Shown here: positions 9,360-16,045 of the stretch, in pieces | Position numbering within the stretch: position 1 is the stretch's first letter | Layout of the letters: the number at the start of each line of letters is the position of its first letter | Assembly (NCBI RefSeq): GCF_014334335.1 | Contig: NZ_JACSEU010000001.1 | Coordinates: forward strand, 496,001 to 560,000 | DNA length: 64,000 nt | Reading direction: 5' to 3' | From: Treponema sp. Marseille-Q3903 | GTDB taxonomy: Bacteria > Spirochaetota > Spirochaetia > Treponematales > Treponemataceae | Position numbers and translations under genes: made by a program | The notes under the pieces: model-generated | Databases searched by the model: none | Told to the model about the DNA's origin: nothing | Seen by the model: only the letters and a program-made list of their open reading frames with translations

Positions 9360-10723
9360 ATTTTCTTCAGGATTCGCAGCCAAAAAGGCGAAACTTTTAG
9401 TTTTGTAAGATTATCTCCTGTGAATTCCTCGCTTGTAAGCAAGTCTCTGTATCTGCCTGTCAAATTGTTTGCAATTTCCGCATCTTTATCTTCGCTGTTT
9501 ATCGCAACTATGATTTCCTTGTTTTCAAGATTTCGCGAATACATAAATTGCTTGTTTTGAACTGCTATCTGACGATAACTTCCAATCTGAAGTTCTGCAT
9601 TTTCTTTTCTTATTTGTGAAAACTTTTTTATCGTGCCGGAAAGCGCCTTTGAATCTGTCTCTGGGTGGGCATAATCAGGAATATCTGAAAAAGGCGGCAA
9701 AGACGGACGCAACTGCTTGTCAGAATGTTCTGTGCGCTTTCCTTTAATTCCGTATTCGCTTCCATAGTAAATTGACGGGATTCCCGGGACTGTAAAAAGC
9801 ATTCCATAAAGCGGATATAAAAATTCAGGCTGATTTACAGTTGAAGCGATTCTGTTTACATCGTGGTTGTCTAAAAAGTTGTATAAAGATGAATAATTGT
9901 ATAGACCTCCATCTTTTACATCTCCAAATTCGCGGTTCAGGTTATATGCAACTTCAAAAAAATTGCCGTCATTAAAACTCGACCACATTCCTTTGTAAAG
10001 TTGATAATTTGTAACACTGTCGAGGCGATTTTCTTTAGCCCAATCGTTGTAGTCGCCGTGAACAACTTCTCCCATAAGCCAGAAATTTTGATTTATTGAT
10101 TTGCAGAAATGCGAAAGGTTGTCCAAAAAACTTTTTGAAAGAACGTCAGCAGCGTCGAGCCGAATTCCATCGATTTTGAAATTGTCGATCCAAAATTTTA
10201 CCGCACCGAATATGTGCTCTTGAACCGCATGATTTTCTACGTTTAATTTTACGAGATCTTTACAGCCCGCCCAGCCATCGTAATCAAAATTGTCTCCATA
10301 AGCGCTTCTTCTGCCAAAATGAAGATTTAAATACCAGTCTTTATACGGCGAATTTTCACCGTTTTGTTGGATGTCTTTGAAAGCGAAAAAGTCGCGACCT
10401 GTGTGATTGAAAACAGCGTCTAAAACAATTGAAAACCCGAAATCATGCGCTTTTTTACAAAAATCGGCAAATTTTTCGTTGTTTCCAAGTCTTCTGTCTA
10501 TATTGTAATAATCGACTGTGTCGTATCCGTGTTTTGTCGATTCAAAAACCGGTCCGATATATAAAGCATTTACGCCGAGTTCTTTCAATCGAGGAAGCTC
10601 TCCTGAAAGTTTTTCAAAGCCGTTGCCGGCAGGGCAAGAAAAGTCGTTGTGTTCAGGGCAGTTAAAAAGCCCGAGAGGATAGATGTGATAAAAGAATTTA
10701 TCTGAAAAAATAGTGTTTTTCAT
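9356..10723 (-). CDS. GH13 alpha-amylase family enzyme (maltodextrin-acting)
   Basis: 455 aa, no signal peptide, so cytoplasmic. All four GH13 regions are present: DAVFNH (102-107), GIRLDAADV with nucleophile Asp190, GEVVHGD with acid/base Glu219, and FLDNHD with Asp288. The compact length and lack of extra domains resemble cyclomaltodextrinase/neopullulanase or maltogenic types that hydrolyse short imported maltodextrins; exact specificity cannot be read. SD TAGGAG precedes ATG. It lies downstream of the tetR gene on the same strand, 86 bases away with a hairpin between, and divergent from the lacI-sugar ABC operon, which fits a carbohydrate role. Confidence 0.88.
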   Translation of the reverse strand: MKNTIFSDKFFYHIYPLGLFNCPEHNDFSCPAGNGFEKLSGELPRLKELGVNALYIGPVFESTKHGYDTVDYYNIDRRLGNNEKFADFCKKAHDFGFSIVLDAVFNHTGRDFFAFKDIQQNGENSPYKDWYLNLHFGRRSAYGDNFDYDGWAGCKDLVKLNVENHAVQEHIFGAVKFWIDNFKIDGIRLDAADVLSKSFLDNLSHFCKSINQNFWLMGEVVHGDYNDWAKENRLDSVTNYQLYKGMWSSFNDGNFFEVAYNLNREFGDVKDGGLYNYSSLYNFLDNHDVNRIASTVNQPEFLYPLYGMLFTVPGIPSIYYGSEYGIKGKRTEHSDKQLRPSLPPFSDIPDYAHPETDSKALSGTIKKFSQIRKENAELQIGSYRQIAVQNKQFMYSRNLENKEIIVAINSEDKDAEIANNLTGRYRDLLTSEEFTGDNLTKLKVSPFWLRILKKI

Positions 10724-10758
10724 TTTTTTTACTCCTATAAAAAATTCGCATATAAATT

Positions 10759-10794
10759 GATAAGATTTTTACAATATTTTCGCAAAATCTTATC
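10759..10794 (-). repeat. Inverted repeat between tetR and amylase gene
   Basis: GATAAGATTTT (10759-10769) and AAAATCTTATC (10784-10794), an 11-bp perfect inverted repeat. Read on the - strand it is a hairpin between tetR and the GH13 gene. It lacks a clean T tract, so it may be a weak terminator or mRNA processing site. Confidence 0.45.
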
Positions 10795-10809
10795 TGCCCA
10801 CTGATTTTA

Positions 10810-11385
10810 TTAAGAGGCGACGCCGTAAACAAAACTGTGGATAATTTGATATATAGTCTCATCTGTAACTTTGATGCTATTGTTAAGCACGTTTGAGATT
10901 ACAGATAAAATATTGCCGTGAAAAAGAATGCTGTATAATTTTTCTTTTCCGCGCATATTTCCAAATTCATTTGCTGATAATGTGAAAAAATCTTCAAAAA
11001 GCTTTGAGATTTTTCCTAGCACTTCTTTGTAAATTATTTTTGCTTCACTGCCTTCCGGTGAATTTGAAAGGTTTGCGTGAATGCGAAAAAAATCTTTGTT
11101 TTTCAATGCAAAATCAATTTCATCTTTCAGCACTTTTGTCGTTGAAAAAATAAAATCGTGTTTGTATTCAAGCGCATTTCTGATCAAGTCAGTAAGCTCA
11201 CGCCCTTTTGTCTCCGCAATTTTAGAAAAAAGCCCTGATTTGCTTCCAAAATAATAGTAGAGAGTCGGCTTTGTTATTTCAGAAACATCGCAGATTTCCT
11301 GAACGCCGATAGCTTCGTATCCTTTTGCAGCAAAAAGACCGATTGCTTTAGTTAAAATAATATTTTCAGTCGATTCATCTTTCAT
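10810..11385 (-). CDS. TetR family transcriptional regulator
   Basis: 191 aa from the chosen start. The N-terminal helix-turn-helix is typical: AIGLFAAKGYEAIGVQEICDVSEITKPTLYYYFGSKSGLF. The C-terminal ligand domain is divergent and ligand-specific, so the inducer is unknown. An in-frame ATG at 11394 exists, but it falls inside the -10 box of a perfect promoter (TTGACA, 18 bp, TATAAT). I therefore start at ATG 11385, seven bases after the -10, which implies a leaderless transcript. A palindrome in that spacer predicts autorepression. It may also control the amylase gene downstream. Confidence 0.85.
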   Translation of the reverse strand: MKDESTENIILTKAIGLFAAKGYEAIGVQEICDVSEITKPTLYYYFGSKSGLFSKIAETKGRELTDLIRNALEYKHDFIFSTTKVLKDEIDFALKNKDFFRIHANLSNSPEGSEAKIIYKEVLGKISKLFEDFFTLSANEFGNMRGKEKLYSILFHGNILSVISNVLNNSIKVTDETIYQIIHSFVYGVAS

Positions 11386-11392
11386 ACTTATC

Positions 11393-11422
11393 ATTATATA
11401 CCGAACGGTAGGTAAGTGTCAA
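11393..11422 (-). promoter_or_regulatory. Consensus promoter of tetR
   Basis: On the - strand, TTGACA (11422-11417), 18 bp, TATAAT (11398-11393). The predicted transcription start coincides with ATG 11385. Confidence 0.75.
11399..11410. promoter_or_regulatory. Candidate TetR operator
   Basis: TACCG-AA-CGGTA, an inverted repeat lying in the spacer of the tetR promoter and touching the -10 box. Occupancy would block the polymerase, giving autorepression. Site and location are seen; the function is inferred from TetR family habit. Confidence 0.6.
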
Positions 11423-11493
11423 CTGATTAAGATATTTTTTCTTGATTATTCTAAAATAATTACAAAAAAAATAAAAAATTCGATAAAATAAAT

Positions 11494-11521
11494 TTGACAA
11501 ATATTGAAACAGATGTATAAT
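11494..11521 (+). promoter_or_regulatory. Promoter of lacI-ABC-GH65 operon
   Basis: Perfect TTGACA (11494-11499), 16 bp, perfect TATAAT (11516-11521). The two LacI-type operators begin at the last base of the -10. Confidence 0.75.
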
Positions 11522-11548
11522 GAAACCAGTTACATGAAAGTGGTTTCA
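11521..11548. promoter_or_regulatory. Two abutting LacI-family operators
   Basis: TGAAACCAGTTACA (11521-11534) and TGAAAGTGGTTTCA (11535-11548) are adjoining 14-bp imperfect palindromes of the LacI-family type. The outer arms TGAAACCA/TGGTTTCA also form a perfect 8-bp inverted repeat. They cover the transcription start, so bound repressor should shut off the operon. Confidence 0.65.
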
Positions 11549-11570
11549 GAATTGTACATCAGGAGTTTAA

Positions 11571-12581
11571 ATGATAAATGAAAAGGTGTGTACAATTTAC
11601 GATGTCGCAAAAGAGGCTTGTGTAAGTCCTGCAACTGTGTCGCGTGTTATAAACGAGCCATCGCTTGTAAGGGAAGAAAAACGTCAAAAAGTTCAGGAGG
11701 CAATAAAAAAATTACGTTTTGAACCTAAAGTTGATGCTGTAATCAATGCAAGAAAGACTTATAAGAAGATTGGAGTTATCGCTCCTTTTTTTACCCAGCC
11801 ATCGTTTATGGAACGATTGAAAGGTGTTGCTAATGTACTTGCTTCAAAGCATTATGAGCTTGTAATTTATTCGATCGATACAATGGAAGATCTTGAAAAT
11901 TACATAATGACACTTGTGACTACAAAGCGTGTAGATGGGCTTATTTTTCTTTGCGTCACTCTTCGTTCCAACATGCTTGAACTTCTTAAAAGCGCAAGCT
12001 TTCCAGTTTGTTTCGTAGAAAACGAAGTTGACAATTTTGACAGCGTTATTGTGAAAAATCTGATGGGAGGTCAGAAAGCGGCTGAATTTCTTTATGGAAA
12101 AGGCTGTCGCAATCCCGGATTTGTCGGAGAACTTTCGAGGTACGAATACGCAGTTAGTGCAACGGAAGAGCGATTTAGAGGCTACAGTTTTTATTGGGCA
12201 AACGTCGGAATTATCGTAAATCCCGAAAACGTATGGATCGGAGATTTTACGGATGAAAAAATAGAAGAAGTTGTAAAAAAGCTGAAGAACAGTAAGAATT
12301 TGCCGGACTGCATTTTTTGTTCCAGCGATGTAATTGCTGCCAAGTTTATTAAATTTGCAAGGCGCAGTGAAGTCGACATTCCCGGCGATATAAAAGTTTT
12401 AGGTTATGACAACATCGAGCTTGCACAATATGTTGGGCTTACTTCTGTGAATCAAAATCTTGAGGAATCTGGAAAATCTGCTGCCGAGCTGATTCTCGAG
12501 CGCATTAAAAATCCGGAAAGAAATATTTGCCACATGATACTTGATCTCAATGTGGTTTTGAGGGATACAACCGGAGCTTAA
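11571..12581 (+). CDS. LacI family transcriptional regulator of sugar uptake
   Basis: 336 aa, usual family length. N-terminal helix-turn-helix at residues ~8-28 (IYDVAKEACVSPATVSRVIN) with hinge helix, then a periplasmic-binding-protein-like sugar-sensing domain from ~64 (KIGVIAPFFTQPSF) to the end. SD AGGAG is ten bases upstream of ATG. It is the first gene of an operon with a sugar ABC transporter and a GH65 phosphorylase, and tandem LacI-type palindromes overlie its own start site. Autoregulation and induction by the imported disaccharide or its product are therefore likely. The effector itself is not readable from sequence. Confidence 0.92.
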   Translation: MINEKVCTIYDVAKEACVSPATVSRVINEPSLVREEKRQKVQEAIKKLRFEPKVDAVINARKTYKKIGVIAPFFTQPSFMERLKGVANVLASKHYELVIYSIDTMEDLENYIMTLVTTKRVDGLIFLCVTLRSNMLELLKSASFPVCFVENEVDNFDSVIVKNLMGGQKAAEFLYGKGCRNPGFVGELSRYEYAVSATEERFRGYSFYWANVGIIVNPENVWIGDFTDEKIEEVVKKLKNSKNLPDCIFCSSDVIAAKFIKFARRSEVDIPGDIKVLGYDNIELAQYVGLTSVNQNLEESGKSAAELILERIKNPERNICHMILDLNVVLRDTTGA

Positions 12582-12628
12582 TTCGGTTTAAATATGAGCT
12601 ATTAAATTAGTTATAGGGGGTTCTTGTT

Positions 12629-13927
12629 ATGAAAAAGAATTTAATTACAACACTCGTTGCTGTTGTAACAGGATGTGCTTTGATTGTTGGAGCTATGGGA
12701 TGCTCTAAAAGTCAAAGTTCTGCGAAAAAAACTGAGGAGAATAAAACAATTCTCGTATTCGGTACGTTCCGTGGAGAGGAAGCTGCTCGGTTCTCGGAAA
12801 TTATAAAGATTTTTAACCAAAAAACCGGTTACAATGTTGTTTATGAAGGCAGCCCTGAGTTTGAAACTCAGATTCAGGTTCAGGCTGCTGCCGGAACACC
12901 TCCGGACATCGCTGCATTGCCGCAACCGGGCATGATGAAGAACTTTGCTGAAAAAGGCTATCTGAAACCGCTTTCAGCTTCTTTGATTAAAGCTATAGAT
13001 TCCAACTATGCGCCTGTTTGGAAAGAACTCGGTTCGTACAAAGGAAAGACATACGGTTTATTCCATCGTGTTAATGCAAAGAGTTTTGTGTGGTATAACA
13101 AGCCGTATTGGGAATCAAAAGGTTATAAAATTCCTAAAACATGGGCAGAACTTGAAGCTCTTGAAAATGAAATGGTTTCTAAAGGTGATACACCTTGGTC
13201 TGTTGGATATGAATCAGGAGCTGCATCAGGTTGGGTAGGAACAGATTGGCTTGAAGATTTGGTTCTTCGTACAGCAGGTCCTGAAGTTTACGATCAGTGG
13301 GTAAATCACGAAATTCCATTCAATGATCCAAGAATTTTGAAAGCTCTCAAAACTATGGGTTCAATCTTGTTGAACGACAAATATGTATACGGCGGTTCTA
13401 CGAACATCCTTACATCGAACTTCGGCGACAGTGTAAAACCTATCTTTGAAAATCCTCCAAAAGCTATGATGAACAGACAGGGCAACTTTATCACAGGATT
13501 TATGCAGGAAGACGTTCAGGCTAACCTTGAAACTAAAGTTGGTGTATTTGCCCTCCCTTCAATTGATCCAAAATGGGGAACTCCGGTTCTTGGAGGCGGT
13601 GACCAGTTTGTTAAATTCAGCGACAAGGAAGGCGTAGAAGAATTCCTGGCATTCCTTACAAAATGGGAAGCATGTGCTCCTTGGGCAAAAGTTGGAGGAG
13701 CTTTGTTCCCTCATAAAAATCAGAATTTCAATGATTATGGTAACTCACTTGAAAGAGATATCGCTAAAATTCTTGTTGATGCAAAAGTATTCCGATTTGA
13801 TGGTTCAGACTTGATGCCTGCAGAAGTCGGCGCAGGTACATTCTGGACAGGAATGGTTAACTACATTAGCGGTGCAGAAACAGCAGAAGAATGTCTAAAG
13901 ACAATCGATGCAAGTTGGCCTCAGTAA
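12629..13927 (+). CDS. Sugar ABC transporter substrate-binding lipoprotein
   Basis: 432 aa. Lipoprotein signal with lipobox VGAMGC near residue 25. The mature region is a family-1 extracellular solute-binding protein (TILVFGTFRGEEAARFSEIIKIFNQK..., PPDIAALPQPGMMK, WYNKPYWESKGYKIPKTWAEL). It captures an oligosaccharide outside the inner membrane and delivers it to the two permeases downstream. SD TAGGGGG precedes ATG. A strong terminator-like hairpin follows 16 bases after the stop, so this gene should be made in excess over the permeases. The GH65 partner suggests an alpha-glucosyl disaccharide as substrate. Confidence 0.93.
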   Translation: MKKNLITTLVAVVTGCALIVGAMGCSKSQSSAKKTEENKTILVFGTFRGEEAARFSEIIKIFNQKTGYNVVYEGSPEFETQIQVQAAAGTPPDIAALPQPGMMKNFAEKGYLKPLSASLIKAIDSNYAPVWKELGSYKGKTYGLFHRVNAKSFVWYNKPYWESKGYKIPKTWAELEALENEMVSKGDTPWSVGYESGAASGWVGTDWLEDLVLRTAGPEVYDQWVNHEIPFNDPRILKALKTMGSILLNDKYVYGGSTNILTSNFGDSVKPIFENPPKAMMNRQGNFITGFMQEDVQANLETKVGVFALPSIDPKWGTPVLGGGDQFVKFSDKEGVEEFLAFLTKWEACAPWAKVGGALFPHKNQNFNDYGNSLERDIAKILVDAKVFRFDGSDLMPAEVGAGTFWTGMVNYISGAETAEECLKTIDASWPQ

Positions 13928-13943
13928 TTCCTTAATTTTTTTT

Positions 13944-13984
13944 CTGGAGTATCTGATAATTAAAGGATACTCCAGTTTTTTTTT
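13944..13984 (+). terminator. Intra-operon attenuator/terminator
   Basis: A perfect 10-bp stem (13944-13953 with 13966-13975), 12-base loop and nine Ts. It lies between the binding-protein gene and the permeases; partial readthrough would set a high binding-protein-to-permease ratio. Confidence 0.85.
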
Positions 13985-14027
13985 GTATTGCCGTTTGGCA
14001 TCTATAAAGATATTCAGAGGAGATTTT

Positions 14028-15095
14028 ATGGTTAAAAATGTTATAACAGGGAAGTTAAAAACTCTCTGGGTGTGTTTTATTACTATTATAATAGCTTTAG
14101 GCGGTTTTTATCTGCTTAGGGCAAACGTTCTCAATCAGATTTCTACAACGATTGTTGCTGTTATCTGGGGAACTGCAAGCGTAATTCTTATTTTTTATAC
14201 TCTTAACCTTTTTGCGCAGATGTTCAAAATGAAGGTTTATAATAAGATTGTTCCTTATATTTTTATAGGTCCGGCTATTTTAATTATGGGCTGGTATCTT
14301 TTTTTACCGACAATGCGTTCTTTAATGCTAAGTTTCATGGATAAGACATCAACAAAGTTTATCGGTTTTGATAACTATAAATATATATTTTCAGATAAAA
14401 CAACGCTCACTGCAATCAGAAATACAGTTATCTGGTTGATTGTTGGGACAACTTTTAGCGTTTTGTTTGGATTGCTCATTGCTGTTCTTGCAGAAAGAAG
14501 TTACATCGAAAAAGGTGCGAAGACTTTTATTTTCATGCCTATGGCGATATCTCTTGTCGGAGCCGGTGTGATTTTTAAATTTCTTTATGCATACAGACCG
14601 GCAGGGGCTGAGCAGATAGGTTTGTTAAACGCTATTGTGACATATTGTGAAGGGAAGCCTAAGAACTGGCTTGGAAGCGCCCCGCTGAACAATTTATTTT
14701 TAATCGCAATTTTTGTGTGGCTTCAGACAGGATTTTCCCTTGTTGTTCTTTCAGCTGCGCTCAAAGCTGTCCCTGACGAAATTATAGAAGCAGCGCGCAT
14801 TGACGGGGCTGGAGAATTTAGGATTCTTTTTCAGATAATTATACCGAGTATCAGGGGGTCTATAATAACAGTTTCTACTACGATTCTTATCGCTGCACTA
14901 AAGTGTTTTGATATTGTCTTTTCGATGACGAATGGACTATACGGTACGGAAGTTCTTGCGAGCGAACAGTACAAACAGATGTTTAAGTTTTTAAACTATG
15001 GACGAGGTTCTGCAATCGCAATTTTGATTTTGATAGGTGTCAGCCCTGTCATTTATTATAACTTAAGAGAATTTAAAGATAGAGAGGTATTCTAA
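14028..15095 (+). CDS. Sugar ABC transporter permease (MalF-like)
   Basis: 355 aa integral membrane protein with about eight hydrophobic helices: two N-terminal extra helices, then the standard MetI-fold core. The cytoplasmic EAA loop EAARIDGAGEFRILFQIIIP is intact. I start at ATG 14028 because GAGGAG lies just upstream and an earlier in-frame start would sit inside the preceding gene and the attenuator. It pairs with the MalG-like permease one base downstream. No ATPase gene is nearby, so a shared MsmK/UgpC-type ATPase elsewhere is expected. Confidence 0.92.
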   Translation: MVKNVITGKLKTLWVCFITIIIALGGFYLLRANVLNQISTTIVAVIWGTASVILIFYTLNLFAQMFKMKVYNKIVPYIFIGPAILIMGWYLFLPTMRSLMLSFMDKTSTKFIGFDNYKYIFSDKTTLTAIRNTVIWLIVGTTFSVLFGLLIAVLAERSYIEKGAKTFIFMPMAISLVGAGVIFKFLYAYRPAGAEQIGLLNAIVTYCEGKPKNWLGSAPLNNLFLIAIFVWLQTGFSLVVLSAALKAVPDEIIEAARIDGAGEFRILFQIIIPSIRGSIITVSTTILIAALKCFDIVFSMTNGLYGTEVLASEQYKQMFKFLNYGRGSAIAILILIGVSPVIYYNLREFKDREVF

Positions 15096-15096
15096 T

Positions 15097-16011
15097 ATGA
15101 GAAAAGTAAAAAGTTTGGAATATAAAAAATCTACATCGCGTTATTTGATAACAATCATTCTTGTGCTGATCTGTATTATCTGGACTCTTCCTACAATTGG
15201 TATTTTTATTACATCTTTTCGTGGAGCTGATGCAACAAGCTCGACAGGCTGGTGGAAAGCCTTTATGACACCAAATGCTTTTACATTTGACAACTATAAC
15301 CAAGTTTTATTTGGGCAAAGATATAGCGTAGGGAATGCCGGTGGAACTATGGCGATTCGTGGTGCTACTATGCTAAGCGCCTTTTTGTCATCTATCACAG
15401 TGACAATTCCCTCTGTAATCATTCCAATTTTCATTGCCCTCGCAGGTGCTTACGGATTTGCATGGTTAAAATTTAAAGGGCGCAACGTCTTGTTTGCCAT
15501 CATTATCGCACTGCTCGTAGTCCCTCTTCAGATTTCACTTATCCCGATTTTGAAAGACTATCAGAAGATTGGATTAAACGGCACATATCTCGGTATCTGG
15601 CTTGCCCATGCCGGTTTTGGGTTACCGCTTGCGACTTATATGATGTTCAATTATATTTCTGCATTGCCTCGCAGTATCCTAGAATCATCTTTTATTGATG
15701 GCGCAAGTCATTTTACAACTTTTGCAAGGCTTATCGTGCCTCTCAGCGTGCCTGCAATTGCGTCGTTTGCAATATTCCAGTTTATTTGGGTTTGGAATGA
15801 TTTGCTTGTTGCACTTGTATTTCTGAGTGGAGTAGGACAAACTTTTGAGGTTGTAACAGTCCGCCTGATGAACATGGCAGGAACTCGTGGAACTGACTGG
15901 CACTTGCTTACAGCTGGAGCTTTTGTTTCAATGGTTCTTCCTTTAGTCGTGTTTCTGAGTCTCCAAAAATACTTTGTAAAAGGGTTGCTCGCTGGCTCCG
16001 TAAAAGGCTAA
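15097..16011 (+). CDS. Sugar ABC transporter permease (MalG-like)
   Basis: 304 aa with six predicted membrane helices, and the EAA-type loop ESSFIDGASHFTTFARLIVP at about residues 200-220. It is the second channel subunit, starting almost at the stop of the MalF-like gene. A hydrophilic periplasmic loop after the first helix (GADATSSTGWWKAF...NYNQVLFG) is typical of this group. It precedes the GH65 fusion gene by 34 bases. Confidence 0.93.
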   Translation: MRKVKSLEYKKSTSRYLITIILVLICIIWTLPTIGIFITSFRGADATSSTGWWKAFMTPNAFTFDNYNQVLFGQRYSVGNAGGTMAIRGATMLSAFLSSITVTIPSVIIPIFIALAGAYGFAWLKFKGRNVLFAIIIALLVVPLQISLIPILKDYQKIGLNGTYLGIWLAHAGFGLPLATYMMFNYISALPRSILESSFIDGASHFTTFARLIVPLSVPAIASFAIFQFIWVWNDLLVALVFLSGVGQTFEVVTVRLMNMAGTRGTDWHLLTAGAFVSMVLPLVVFLSLQKYFVKGLLAGSVKG

Positions 16012-16045
16012 AATACATAATGCACAATACTTTCTGGAGTAAATT

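Noticed and set aside
10759-10794. Definite terminator between tetR and the amylase gene
   Set aside because: The stem is good, but no T tract follows on the - strand, so it is listed only as an inverted repeat.
13908-14027. Longer N terminus for the MalF-like permease
   Set aside because: Would start inside the binding-protein gene and pass through the attenuator; a good SD precedes ATG 14028.
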